Below, piece by piece: positions 46,631 to 55,895 of a stretch of DNA of 64,000 nucleotides. The notes beneath the pieces are model-generated. The model had not been told where the DNA came from. It saw only the letters and a program-made list of their open reading frames with translations, and did not search any database. The DNA comes from an uncultured Prevotella sp. (lineage in GTDB: Bacteria > Bacteroidota > Bacteroidia > Bacteroidales > Bacteroidaceae). Location: positions 248,001 to 312,000 of the forward strand of contig CAAGKM010000043.1 in assembly GCA_900770395.1 (NCBI GenBank), read 5' to 3'. The position numbers were made by a program, and so were the translations under genes. Each line of letters begins with the position of its first letter. Positions within the stretch are counted from its first letter, which is position 1.

Positions 46631-48487
46631 TTAAGCAAGCTCAAGTCCGAACATTTCCCGCAGTTGATTGACTGCGGGATTTTTCTTGCTCATCTGCTCA
46701 TACACCTCAGCGTCGGAGAGAATCTTCACTTTCTCGTGAGGAGCGGCAAGACGGATGCTGATGTCTATGGTCTGGTTCTTGAGGTCGCGGCGCAGAGTGT
46801 TGGCTATGTTGCCGCGGATTTGTGCTAACTGGTCGGCAATGATTTGGTTGTCGGCGAGAACCTCAATGTGTGGAAAGTCGAGAATCTTTGGTGTGATGTT
46901 TTTCATGCGCAGCGCGATGGCGCTGAGGCTCGGCGGCATGCGGTTGCACATTGACAGCCACACAAGCTCGAGGTCGTCCTGGGTGAACGGGGCGTTGGCT
47001 TCCGCAGGGGCTTCGGGTGAAGTTGTGGTGGCTGTGGTGTTGGCTGCTGTACTCTCAGCTGCAACAGCGGTGTCGGCAGCTGCAGTATCGATTGTTGCTT
47101 CCTGTTGCTGGGTTGCGGCATTGCGCATGGCATTCCACGAGAATCCCCCGCTCTTGAGGCGCGGGCGGCCGGAGGTGGTGTAGGATGAGACTGTGGGAGT
47201 AGGGGATGTGGAAATGGTAGGAGCAGTAGGAGATTTATGCTCCATGGTTTTTATGGGCGCAGTGGTTTTTGCCACGTCAACAGCCGGAGCTACCTGCGGG
47301 GCTCTCTTCATTTCGGGCTGTTGTTGCGTGGTAAGTATCTTAAACAGGGTTTTCAGTCTGTTGGGGCGGCGCCCCGCGCTCACTCCGTCGTCGGGCTGCG
47401 TGATTTGCGCAATCTCAATGAGAGTGAGCTCCACCAATAGGCGCTTGTTGCTGCTCTGGCGGTAGTTGATGTCGCACTGGTTGGTGTAGCGCAGTGCCTG
47501 GTAGAGGAAACGGGTGTCGGCTTTCTTTGCCTGCTCCTTGAAGCGCTCGCGTTGCTGTGCGCTTACCTCGAGCAGAGGCAGCGTGCTCTCGTCCTTGGCA
47601 AGGAGCACGTTGCGTATGTGCTTCGCCAGTCCCATGATGAGCTGTCCGCCGTCGAAACCGTTGTTGATGATGCCGTTGAGCAGCACCATGATGTCGCTCA
47701 CCTTGTTTTGCAGGCTGAGGTCGATGATGTTGAAATAGTTGTCGGAGTCGAGCACGTTGAGGTCCTCAATCACTTTCTGATAAGTAATGTTGCCCTGACA
47801 GAAGCTGGCGCACTGGTCGAACACCGACAGGGCATCGCGCATTCCGCCGTCTGCCTTCTCGGCAATCACCGCCAATGCCTCTTCCTCATAGGTATATCCC
47901 TCCTTCTCGGCTACCTTTTTCAGATGGGCAATGGTGTCCTGCACCGTCATGCGCTCGAAGTCGTAGATTTGGCAGCGTGAGAGGATGGTTGGCAGAATCT
48001 TGTGCTTCTCGGTGGTGGCGAGGATGAAGATGACGTGTGCGGGCGGCTCCTCAAGGGTCTTGAGGAAAGCGTTGAACGCTGCTGTGGAGAGCATGTGCAC
48101 CTCGTCGATGATAAACACCTTGTACTTGCCGAGCTGCGGCGGTATTCGTGTCTGCTCCATGAGCGTCTTGATGTGCTCCACGGAGTTGTTGCTGGCGGCG
48201 TCGAGCTCGAAGATGTTGAGCGAGCGCTGCTCGTTGAACGAGCGGCAGCTCTCGCACTCGTTGCACGCCTCGCCGTCGGCTGTGGGCGACTGGCAGTTGA
48301 TTGCCTTGGCGAAGATGCGGGCACAAGTGGTCTTGCCCACTCCGCGTGGTCCGCAGAACAGGTAGGCATGCGCCAGCTTGCCGCTCCTCACGGCATTCTT
48401 CAGCGTCTGCGTCAGTGCCTGCTGTCCCACAACACTGTCGAATGTCGTGGGACGGTATTTGCGGGCGGATACTATGTATTCTTCCAT
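46631..48487 (-). CDS. dnaX: DNA polymerase III subunit gamma/tau
   Basis: 618 aa. The clamp-loader AAA+ domain has Walker A FCGPRGVGKTT (residues about 45-54), four zinc cysteines (Cys65, 75, 78, 81 in NCQSP and CNECESC), Walker B FIIDEVHML and SRC in LPTILSRCQIY. A long Thr/Pro/Ala-rich linker (about 395-505) leads to a tau-type C-terminal region. Convergent with the membrane protein gene (6 bp between stops). No programmed frameshift site was looked for in detail. Confidence 0.97.
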   Translation of the reverse strand: MEEYIVSARKYRPTTFDSVVGQQALTQTLKNAVRSGKLAHAYLFCGPRGVGKTTCARIFAKAINCQSPTADGEACNECESCRSFNEQRSLNIFELDAASNNSVEHIKTLMEQTRIPPQLGKYKVFIIDEVHMLSTAAFNAFLKTLEEPPAHVIFILATTEKHKILPTILSRCQIYDFERMTVQDTIAHLKKVAEKEGYTYEEEALAVIAEKADGGMRDALSVFDQCASFCQGNITYQKVIEDLNVLDSDNYFNIIDLSLQNKVSDIMVLLNGIINNGFDGGQLIMGLAKHIRNVLLAKDESTLPLLEVSAQQRERFKEQAKKADTRFLYQALRYTNQCDINYRQSSNKRLLVELTLIEIAQITQPDDGVSAGRRPNRLKTLFKILTTQQQPEMKRAPQVAPAVDVAKTTAPIKTMEHKSPTAPTISTSPTPTVSSYTTSGRPRLKSGGFSWNAMRNAATQQQEATIDTAAADTAVAAESTAANTTATTTSPEAPAEANAPFTQDDLELVWLSMCNRMPPSLSAIALRMKNITPKILDFPHIEVLADNQIIADQLAQIRGNIANTLRRDLKNQTIDISIRLAAPHEKVKILSDAEVYEQMSKKNPAVNQLREMFGLELA

Positions 48488-48533
48488 ATTGCTATATTTT
48501 TTATTTCTTAAAGCTAAAGATGTTGTCGGTTCT

Positions 48534-49364
48534 CTAACTTCTTATTTCCTTTATATATTTCAGCGCGGCGCCAAGCGCGGTGCAGAACTCGGCGTGGTCG
48601 GGCACGATGAATCTCACGTTGTAGAGCTTCTCAACCATGGGGAATATCTCGTTGGTGAGGGGCAGCATGGTGAGGTTGCCTATCATTATGAAATCACGGA
48701 TGCCGGTGCCAAGGCCTGCGAGTACGGCTGCGGAGCATGCCGACTGCAGTACGAGCCACACGATGCCCTTTGCCACATCCTCCTGGGCGGCGTTGTTCAT
48801 GGCGTTGCCGAAGAGTGATGCTGTGGCGTCCATGGGGAGTCCCGGCAGCGGTTCGGCGGAGATGTCGCCGATGAGAAGGTTTATCTTTGATATGTCGCCG
48901 TTGAGCCCGAGGTCGGACACCTCGTTGATGTTGGAGGTGTTGAGCAGCAGGCGCGACAGTCCCTGAAGCGTGCCGCCGCCAACGCCTATGCCTCCTATGT
49001 GGCTCACGGTGCCGTGATCGTATTTCACAAACGAGGTGCCGGTGCCCATGCTCACGATGACGGCGCGTTTAAGCCCAGTCTCGTAGATAGCGCCCAGACC
49101 GTTGGCGTCGAACTCACCCACCTTCGTAGTGGGAAGCCCGTAGATATTATCTTTGACGTAGGCGGCGCCCACACCGGTGAGCATCACGTGCTCGATGTCC
49201 TCTAATGTGAGATTGTTGTTGTAGAGGTATTTGCCGAAAGCGCCGTAGAGCGATGTGATGGGGTCGACAGCCGTGATGCGGATGCTCGACTGTATCTTGC
49301 CGCCCGAGAAACCCACAATCTTTGTGGTGCTTATGCCCACGTCAATACCTATAACCGTTTTCAT
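48534..49364 (-). CDS. coaW: Type II pantothenate kinase
   Basis: 276 aa. ASKHA-fold kinase for the first step of coenzyme A synthesis. Phosphate motif GIDVGISTTKIVGFSGGKIQ at the N-terminus, catalytic-region VMLTGVGAAYVKDNIYG, nucleotide loop VSMGTGTSFVKYD and GGIGVGGGTLQGL. This is the eukaryotic/staphylococcal type, not bacterial CoaA or CoaX. With coaE at 6450-7016 it is the second CoA gene in the window. Confidence 0.9.
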   Translation of the reverse strand: MKTVIGIDVGISTTKIVGFSGGKIQSSIRITAVDPITSLYGAFGKYLYNNNLTLEDIEHVMLTGVGAAYVKDNIYGLPTTKVGEFDANGLGAIYETGLKRAVIVSMGTGTSFVKYDHGTVSHIGGIGVGGGTLQGLSRLLLNTSNINEVSDLGLNGDISKINLLIGDISAEPLPGLPMDATASLFGNAMNNAAQEDVAKGIVWLVLQSACSAAVLAGLGTGIRDFIMIGNLTMLPLTNEIFPMVEKLYNVRFIVPDHAEFCTALGAALKYIKEIRS

Positions 49365-49520
49365 TGATCTTTTCGTTAGTGTTGAGTGTTTTATGTTTTT
49401 ACGTTATCTTCCGCCTTTGTCATCCACAGTTTTCCGGCTGCAATCCGAAAGAGATTTGAGCAAGCCCGGCTCTTCTATCGGTTCTCGTGAAAATCCTCTG
49501 ACCTTTTATAAAAAAGGAAA

Positions 49521-49564
49521 CCCTCTTGGAAGTAAGTTGAAAAATCAACACTAAACCAAGAGGG
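49521..49564 (-). terminator. Terminator of tRNA-Phe
   Basis: CCCTCTTGG and CCAAGAGGG form a 9-bp stem with a smaller GTTGA/TCAAC hairpin inside, followed on the minus strand by TTTCCTTTTTT. Confidence 0.8.
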
Positions 49565-49580
49565 CTAATGAAAGGAGGAG

Positions 49581-49653
49581 TGGTGCCACCAGGAATCGAA
49601 CCGGGGACACAAGGATTTTCAGTCCTTTGCTCTACCAACTGAGCTATGGCACC
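49581..49653 (-). tRNA. tRNA-Phe (GAA)
   Basis: 73 nt on the minus strand. The acceptor stem GGTGCCA pairs with TGGCACC and the discriminator is A. D-arm GCTCAGTTGGTAGAGC, anticodon arm GGACTGAAAATCC with GAA anticodon, T-arm CCGGTTCGATTCCTGG. The 3' CCA is not encoded. It has its own promoter and terminator. Confidence 0.97.
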
Positions 49654-49676
49654 TCCGTTATTTCTTAAATGCGGTG

Positions 49677-49708
49677 CAAAGGTACTGCTTTTTTTTGAGC
49701 CCACCAAA
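49677..49708 (-). promoter_or_regulatory. Promoter of tRNA-Phe
   Basis: On the minus strand TTTG (49705-49708), 20 nt, TACCTTTG (49677-49684), 24 bp upstream of the mature tRNA 5' end. Confidence 0.8.
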
Positions 49709-49755
49709 TGTTTTGCGCATTTTTTTTAGTAAATCCTCTTTTTTTTCGCTTTTGG

Positions 49756-50820
49756 TTACAAAAGCGGGTTCCAACCCTGTGCTTTCAGCTCAAACTCGTT
49801 GTCGTCGCGGCTCACGAGCACGGTGCCCAGTTCGGGGCGTGTGATGTGACCTATGAGCTTCACATCGTCTATCTGCTGAATCTTCTCATGGTCGCCTATT
49901 GGCACTGTGAACAGCAGCTCGTAGTCTTCGCCGCCGTTGAGTGCGCAGGTGGTCACGTTCATGTTGAGCTCCTCTGCCATCACCGCTGTCTGATAGTCGA
50001 TGGGGATGTTTTTCTCGAAGATGCGGCAGCCCACGTTGCTCTGCTTGCAGATGTGGAGTAACTCGCTTGACAGTCCGTCGCTGATGTCCATCATGGCTGT
50101 TGGGCGTATGCCTGCCTGGCGCAGACGCTCTATGATGTCGCCGCGCGCCTCAGTCTTGAGCTGGCGCTGCAGCAGGTATTCCTTTCCGGCAAAGTCGGGC
50201 TGGAAGTGGCTCAGTTCCTCAAGCATGCGCTTGTCGTTTTTCTTGCGTGCCTCGTCCACCTGCTGGTAGTACACCGACTTCTCGCGCTCCAGCAGCTGCA
50301 GTCCCATGTATGCCGCGCCGAGGTCTCCGCTCACGCACACGAGATCGGTTTCCTTGGCACCGTTGCGGTAGACGATGTCGCCCTCTGCCGCCTCACCGAT
50401 GCAGGTGATGCTGATGGCAAGTCCCGTGACCGACGATGTGGTGTCACCGCCAATGATGTCCACTCCCCACTTGTCGCATGCCATGCGCAATCCATGGTAG
50501 AGCATCTCCATGTCCTCCACGGTGAAGCGCTTGCTCAACGCCACGCTCACTGTCATCTGGCGCGGGGTGCCGTTCATGGCGAACACGTCGCTGATGTTCA
50601 CCATCGCCGCCTTGTAGCCTAAGTGCTCAAGGTCGATATAAGTAAGGTCGAAGTGTACTCCCTCCATCAGCATGTCGGTGGTGACGAGCACCTGCTTGTC
50701 GGGGTAGGAGAGTACAGCGCAGTCGTCGCCCACGCCGTACTTTGTTGATATGTTTTTTTTCTCAATGTCTTTTGTGAGATGCGAGATAAGCCCGAACTCA
50801 CCAAGTTTCGCTATGTCCAT
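49756..50820 (-). CDS. thiL: Thiamine-monophosphate kinase
   Basis: 354 aa. It phosphorylates thiamine monophosphate to the active diphosphate. N-terminal KYGVGDDCAVLSYPDKQVLV, DMLMEGVHFDLTYIDLEHLG, GGDTTSSVTGLAISITCIGE, and MMDISDGLSSELLHICKQSN are family motifs carrying the Mg-ATP ligands. The C-terminal domain has ALNGGEDYELLFTVP. Slightly longer than the usual about 325 aa. It lies 16 bp downstream of the purine nucleoside phosphorylase gene. Confidence 0.95.
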   Translation of the reverse strand: MDIAKLGEFGLISHLTKDIEKKNISTKYGVGDDCAVLSYPDKQVLVTTDMLMEGVHFDLTYIDLEHLGYKAAMVNISDVFAMNGTPRQMTVSVALSKRFTVEDMEMLYHGLRMACDKWGVDIIGGDTTSSVTGLAISITCIGEAAEGDIVYRNGAKETDLVCVSGDLGAAYMGLQLLEREKSVYYQQVDEARKKNDKRMLEELSHFQPDFAGKEYLLQRQLKTEARGDIIERLRQAGIRPTAMMDISDGLSSELLHICKQSNVGCRIFEKNIPIDYQTAVMAEELNMNVTTCALNGGEDYELLFTVPIGDHEKIQQIDDVKLIGHITRPELGTVLVSRDDNEFELKAQGWNPLL

Positions 50821-50836
50821 ATATATTAATAATGTA

Positions 50837-51646
50837 TTAACTCCTCCTGATCATTTCACGCATGATCTCGGTCATGAGCGGCTGTGCGCGGTTGGCTGCC
50901 TCCTGCACCTCCTCGTGGCTCACCTCCACTGGTGTGTCCTCAAGTCCCAGGTCGGTGATGATGCTCACTCCGAAAGTCTTGATGCCGCAGTGGTGTGCCA
51001 CGATAACCTCAGGCACTGTGCTCATGCCTACGGCGTCGCCGCCCATGCGGTGGTACATCTTATACTCGGCAGGGGTCTCAAACGTTGGTCCCTGTACGCC
51101 GATGTACACACCCTCAACCAGACGTATGTTCTTTTCTTTAGCTATCTCCTTTGCAAGGGCAATAAGCTTCAGGTCGTAGGTCTCGTGCATGTCGGGGAAG
51201 CGTGGACCTGTGGGGAAGTTCTTGCCGCGCAGCGGATGCTCGGGGAAGAAGTTAATGTGGTCGGTGATAAGCATGAGGTCGCCAATCTTGAACTCTGGGT
51301 TCATGCCTCCGGATGCGTTGCTCACAAATAGGGTTTTGATGCCTAATTCGTACATCACGCGTATCGGGAATGTCACCTCCTTCATGCTGTAGCCCTCGTA
51401 GAAGTGGAAGCGGCCCTGCATTGCCATGATGTCCTTGCCGCCGAGCTTTCCGAAGATGAGCTTTCCCGAGTGTCCCTCCACCGTCGACACGGGGAAGTTT
51501 GGTATCTCACTGTAGGCAAACTCGTAGGTGTCAGTTATTTCTGAAGCTAATTGTCCGAGACCTGTTCCCAATATTATCGCTGTTGCCGGGCTTGTGGTCA
51601 TTCTTGCCTTTAGCCAGGATGCTGTTTCTTGAATTCTTTCGTACAT
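50837..51646 (-). CDS. punA: Purine-nucleoside phosphorylase
   Basis: 269 aa, trimeric PNP type. It splits inosine/guanosine with phosphate. Motifs: AIILGTGLGQLASEI (phosphate binding), EGHSGKLIFGKLGGKDIMAM, QGRFHFYEGYS, GPTFETPAEYKMYHRMGGDA and SIITDLGLEDTPVEVSHEEV. The start (MYERIQETASWLKARM) overlaps the 3' end of lpxK by 116 bp in another frame; the N-terminal conservation supports this start. Confidence 0.95.
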   Translation of the reverse strand: MYERIQETASWLKARMTTSPATAIILGTGLGQLASEITDTYEFAYSEIPNFPVSTVEGHSGKLIFGKLGGKDIMAMQGRFHFYEGYSMKEVTFPIRVMYELGIKTLFVSNASGGMNPEFKIGDLMLITDHINFFPEHPLRGKNFPTGPRFPDMHETYDLKLIALAKEIAKEKNIRLVEGVYIGVQGPTFETPAEYKMYHRMGGDAVGMSTVPEVIVAHHCGIKTFGVSIITDLGLEDTPVEVSHEEVQEAANRAQPLMTEIMREMIRRS

Positions 51647-52694
51647 AACTTATTATATATTCGTTAAACTTTTCTTTTGAGTCGAGCATGAATTCCACCT
51701 TTATCGGCAGCACAAACATGTTGTGGCGCACCTCGTCGCTCAGTCCTTTGATGCCGAAAATCCTTGTGGCGTCCTTCTCCGTGGTGACGATTATCTTTGG
51801 CGGCTGCATTTCGCTGAACTTGGTGTTGATGAGCACCACGTCGCTGTCGGTGAAACAGTGATGGTCGGCAAAGGTCAGTGGTGTGATGTTTGCGCCGTGA
51901 GCCTCAAGGTCGGCTTTCATCTGCTTGGGTGATGCGATGCCCGTCACGAGCAGCACGTTTTCATGCTTTATCGTTGCGAGCTTGCGCTCCTCGCCGCAAT
52001 ACACCGGTGTGAGCATGCCGTAGCGTATGCTTGTGAAGTAGAGTGCTTGGAATGGATACAAATCCATTGTCTTTTGAATCACTCTATAGTCCATCGGACG
52101 CAGCGTCGCCGGGCACTTTGTCACTATCACGATGTCGGCGCGCTTCTTGCCGCTTTGCGGCTCGCGCAACCGTCCTGCCGGCAACAGCTTGTCGTGGTGT
52201 ATCATTCTGTTGTAGTCAACCAGCAGAATGTTTATGCCTGGCTTTACATAGCGGTGCTGGAAGGCATCGTCGAGCACTATCACGTCAGTGTCGGGCTTCT
52301 CAGCACACAGGGTGTCTATGCCGTGACAGCGTTTCTTGTCCACCGCCACGCGGATGTCGGGAAACTTGCTGTGCATCTGGTATGGCTCGTCGCCAATTGC
52401 CGCTGCCGTGCTGTCGCTGTCGGCAAGCACAAATCCCTTGCTCTTCCGCTTGTATCCACGGCTTAGGACTGCCACCTTGAAATCGTCTTTCAGCAGGCGT
52501 ACAAGGTATTCCACGTGAGGTGTCTTGCCTGTGCCGCCAACGGTAATATTACCAACCGATATGACAGGAGTCACAAAAGATCTACTCTTCAACACACCAA
52601 TGTCGAAGAGCAGGTTTCTTAGTCTTACCGCCAGTCCGTAAATCCAGCTCAGTGGCAACAGCCAGCGGTGTATCTTTATGTGATTGCTGTCCAT
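51531..52694 (-). CDS. lpxK: Tetraacyldisaccharide 4'-kinase (lipid A synthesis)
   Basis: 387 aa. An N-terminal membrane-associated helix (HRWLLPLSWIYGLAVRLRNL) precedes the P-loop NITVGGTGKTPHVEYLVR. Further motifs: LSRGYKRKSKGFV, DVIVLDDAFQHRYVKPGINI. It phosphorylates the lipid A disaccharide at the 4' position on the inner face of the inner membrane. The last 38 codons (RNSILAKGKNDHKPGNSDNI) extend into the punA gene. Starts 14 bp after the sppA stop. Confidence 0.95.
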   Translation of the reverse strand: MDSNHIKIHRWLLPLSWIYGLAVRLRNLLFDIGVLKSRSFVTPVISVGNITVGGTGKTPHVEYLVRLLKDDFKVAVLSRGYKRKSKGFVLADSDSTAAAIGDEPYQMHSKFPDIRVAVDKKRCHGIDTLCAEKPDTDVIVLDDAFQHRYVKPGINILLVDYNRMIHHDKLLPAGRLREPQSGKKRADIVIVTKCPATLRPMDYRVIQKTMDLYPFQALYFTSIRYGMLTPVYCGEERKLATIKHENVLLVTGIASPKQMKADLEAHGANITPLTFADHHCFTDSDVVLINTKFSEMQPPKIIVTTEKDATRIFGIKGLSDEVRHNMFVLPIKVEFMLDSKEKFNEYIISYVRKNSRNSILAKGKNDHKPGNSDNIGNRSRTISFRNN

Positions 52695-52708
52695 TAACTA
52701 TTTTCTTT

Positions 52709-54493
52709 TCACTTAATTACTATGTGATATGGCAGCCGTGCCTGTATGGCGCTCTGCCTGTTGATATTGCGCAGATACATGAACGGAGCGTAATACTCGC
52801 CAAGAGCCTGGCGCATCTGCTCGTCAAGATAGTTGCCGCCGCTCTCGCCGTTGAGCATCTTCATAAACTGCTCCATGCTGTCGGCAGTTCCCGGATAAGC
52901 CGCAGTGTAATATTTGTCAAGCTTTGCCAGCTTGGCAGCCTTTGCCACTGCCTCGTTGATACCGCCGAAGTCATCAACAAGCTTCACCTTCTTTGCATCT
53001 GTTGCAAGCCACACACGTCCCTGTGCAATCTTCTCAACAGCGTCAACCGACATCTTTCTGCCGTCGGCAACACGCTTGCGGAACAGATTGTAGCCACGCT
53101 CGATATAGGCGTTGAGATAATTCAGCTCATCGCTGTTGAACGGACGCGAGAGTGTGCCGAATGTGGCGTGCTTGTTGGTCTTCACCTCATCAAACTTCAC
53201 TCCGAGCTTGTCGGTGAGCAGTCCGCTGAAGTCAGGGAACATACCGAAGATACCTATCGAACCGGTGATGGTCATAGGTTCGGCATAGATGTAATTGGCT
53301 GCACAGCTGATATAGTAACCGCCAGAGGCAGCATAGCCGCCCATTGACACCACCACAGGCTTCTTTGCCTTGAGCTGCATCACCGAGTGCCATATCTGCT
53401 CTGAGGCAAACGCGCTACCGCCTGGAGAGTTGACACGCAGCACCACAGCCTTCACGTCGTCATTGGCTGCCAGTGCGTCAAGATCCTTGCACACCTCACT
53501 GCCCACGATGCTTTGCTCGCCCGAAGCCATTGATGCCACTTCATCCACAATGTCACCGTAAGCATAATATACGGCAATCTCGTCGCCGTCTTTTTTCTTT
53601 GTAGCCGGCAGATTCTTCATCTCTGTCAGTGACACCTGATTGATACTCTCATCGGCATCAATCTTCAGCATCTTCTTTATCTCGCCTTTCACCTCGTTGG
53701 CATAAAGCACCTTGTCCACAAGCTTCATCTTAACCAGCTTGCCGCTCTCCTCCAATGCCACCATGCCGTCGGCGTATGTGTTGAGCTGCTCCTTGCTTAC
53801 CTTGCGGCTTGCCGACACATCGGTGAGCATCTGATTCCACAGACCGTCCATATATGCCTGTGTCTGCTCGCGGTTAGGCTCGCTCATCTTGTCGGCTGTC
53901 ATGGTCTCGGGAGCACTCTTGTATATTCCCACCTTTGCCAGCTGGAAGCGCACGCCAAACTTGGCAAGCAGGTCTTTCAGAAAGTAAGGAGTGCCGCCGA
54001 GTCCGTGCCAGTCGAGCATTCCCTGCGGGTTGATGTATACTTTGTCCGCCACGCTGCATATATAATATGTCATCTGCGTGTAGCTGTCGCCGTAAGCCAC
54101 AATCCATTTGCCGCTCTTCTTAAAGTCTACGAGCGCCTTGCGCAGTGCCTCTGCCGATGCAGGTGTATCGGGCATGAATGCCCCTGCCTCCAGATATATG
54201 CCCTTTATCTCCTTGCTGTCCTTTGCCTTTGCTATGGCATCAGTCAGATTGTCGAGCCCCAGCCCCTGGGCTCCGCCGCCACTGATGGTACTGATAAAGT
54301 CGAGGGCTGGTTCACGCTCACCCATTGCTCCGTTAAGGGAGATTACAAACACAGAGTTGTCGCTAAGCTTGGTTGTCGCCGACTCCGACGCCACCATTCC
54401 CACGATTGAGATCACACCGATAATACACATAATCAGCACAATCATCATGAAGCCCACCATTGTGGCAAACACGTTTTTTAGGAAATCTTTCAT
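52709..54493 (-). CDS. sppA: Signal peptide peptidase SppA, 67K type
   Basis: 594 aa with an N-terminal membrane anchor (GFMMIVLIMCIIGVISIVGM). Two tandem SppA halves: the first provides the catalytic lysine region (ALRKALVDFKKSGKWIVAYG) and the second the serine (VVVSMGGYAASGGYYISCAA). This is the duplicated Ser/Lys protease that degrades signal peptides after cleavage. Also seen: AVVLRVNSPGGSAFASEQIW. First gene of a probable sppA-lpxK-punA-thiL run. Confidence 0.95.
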   Translation of the reverse strand: MKDFLKNVFATMVGFMMIVLIMCIIGVISIVGMVASESATTKLSDNSVFVISLNGAMGEREPALDFISTISGGGAQGLGLDNLTDAIAKAKDSKEIKGIYLEAGAFMPDTPASAEALRKALVDFKKSGKWIVAYGDSYTQMTYYICSVADKVYINPQGMLDWHGLGGTPYFLKDLLAKFGVRFQLAKVGIYKSAPETMTADKMSEPNREQTQAYMDGLWNQMLTDVSASRKVSKEQLNTYADGMVALEESGKLVKMKLVDKVLYANEVKGEIKKMLKIDADESINQVSLTEMKNLPATKKKDGDEIAVYYAYGDIVDEVASMASGEQSIVGSEVCKDLDALAANDDVKAVVLRVNSPGGSAFASEQIWHSVMQLKAKKPVVVSMGGYAASGGYYISCAANYIYAEPMTITGSIGIFGMFPDFSGLLTDKLGVKFDEVKTNKHATFGTLSRPFNSDELNYLNAYIERGYNLFRKRVADGRKMSVDAVEKIAQGRVWLATDAKKVKLVDDFGGINEAVAKAAKLAKLDKYYTAAYPGTADSMEQFMKMLNGESGGNYLDEQMRQALGEYYAPFMYLRNINRQSAIQARLPYHIVIK

Positions 54494-54511
54494 TGTTTTA
54501 TTTTTTGTTTG

Positions 54512-55735
54512 TTAGTTGTTCCATCCGCCTACAATCTTGCAGATATTCACCACCACCTGCATGGCTTTCTCCATAGACTGCACCGACACAAATTCGTAAG
54601 GACCGTGGAAGTTCACTCCGCCTGCAAAGATATTGGGGCAAGGCAGTCCCTTAAACGACAGCTGCGCGCCGTCCGTGCCGCCGCGTATGGGCTGCACCTT
54701 GGGAGCCACGCCGCTCATCTGCATGGCGTGGAGCACCACGTCGATGACGTGCATCTGCGGGTCAATCTTCTCCTTCATGTTGTAGTACTGGTCCTTTATT
54801 TCTGCCACTACGGTGCCCTCGCCGTACTTCTCGCACATCTTGGCGGCACACTCCTGCATGAAGTCCTTGCGGTCCTCAAACTTGTCGCGGTCGTGGTCGC
54901 GGATGATGTAGCTGAGAGTGGCGTTCTCGGTGTTTGCCTCGATGCCTGTGAGATGATAGAAGCCCTGATAGCCCTCAGTGGTCTCGGGACGCTCGTCGGC
55001 AGGCAGCATGGCGGCAAACTCCGTTGCCAGCACACCGGCATTAATCATCTTGCCCTTGGCATATCCTGGATGCACGCTCACACCCTTGATTCTTATTTTT
55101 GCCCCGGCGGCGTTGAAGTTCTCAAACTCCAGCTCGCCCACATCGCCGCCGTCCATGGTGTAAGCCCACTCGCATCCAAACTTCTCAACGTCGAAGTTAT
55201 GCGCACCCATGCCTATCTCCTCATCAGGGTTGAAAGCAATGCGTATGTCGCCATGCTTTACGTCCTTGTGGTCGCGCAGCCAGCACATCGCCTGCACTAT
55301 CTCGGCAATGCCAGCCTTGTCGTCGGCGCCGAGCAGTGTGGTGCCGTCGGTCACGATAAGGTCCTCGCCCACATGGCCCAGCAACTCGGGAAACTTCTTT
55401 GGGCTCGACACTATGCCGTCGCTCAGCTCAATGTCGCTGCCGTCATAGTTGCTCACTATCCTTGCCTTAATATTTGCGCCGCTGCAGTCTGGACTTGTGT
55501 CGTAGTGGCTGATGAATCCTATGGTGGGCACTTTCTCGCTTGTGTTCGACTTCAGTGTGGCGTAGATATATCCCATCTCGTCCATCTCCACGTCGCTCAG
55601 CCCCTCCTGCTCAAGTTCTTTTTTAAGATACTCTGCGAAAACAAGCTGTTTTCGCGTACTGGGAACACCCTCGCCGTCCTCAGCCGACTGGGTGTCAAAT
55701 TTGGTGTAGTTTATAAACCTTTCTGTAATATCCAT
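54512..55735 (-). CDS. pepT: Peptidase T (tripeptide aminopeptidase)
   Basis: 407 aa, M20B family, normal length. Zinc ligands: GFISHYDTSPDCSG (His), TTLLGADDKAGIAEIVQ (bridging Asp), AFNPDEEIGMGAHNFDVEKF (Glu), EWAYTMDGGDVGELE (Asp), and the C-terminal His in AGGVNFHGPYEFV. Cytoplasmic removal of N-terminal residues from tripeptides. A possible -7 box TACATTTG lies at 55774-55781. Confidence 0.97.
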   Translation of the reverse strand: MDITERFINYTKFDTQSAEDGEGVPSTRKQLVFAEYLKKELEQEGLSDVEMDEMGYIYATLKSNTSEKVPTIGFISHYDTSPDCSGANIKARIVSNYDGSDIELSDGIVSSPKKFPELLGHVGEDLIVTDGTTLLGADDKAGIAEIVQAMCWLRDHKDVKHGDIRIAFNPDEEIGMGAHNFDVEKFGCEWAYTMDGGDVGELEFENFNAAGAKIRIKGVSVHPGYAKGKMINAGVLATEFAAMLPADERPETTEGYQGFYHLTGIEANTENATLSYIIRDHDRDKFEDRKDFMQECAAKMCEKYGEGTVVAEIKDQYYNMKEKIDPQMHVIDVVLHAMQMSGVAPKVQPIRGGTDGAQLSFKGLPCPNIFAGGVNFHGPYEFVSVQSMEKAMQVVVNICKIVGGWNN

Positions 55736-55895
55736 AATTAAGCGTAATTCGTTAAAATCTATATTCTAATTTGCAAATGTACGAGAATTTTTTCATATTC
55801 GCTCCATTTTATCATCTTTTAACGCAAAAACGCTTTAAAAATTCGCTTAACGATGTATGTGCTGGTCATCAGCGACTTAAAAAGATGACATGTTT

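Noticed and set aside
54509..55741. 410-codon frame on the plus strand
   Set aside because: Entirely antisense to pepT, whose motifs are unmistakable; it arises from the codon bias of pepT.
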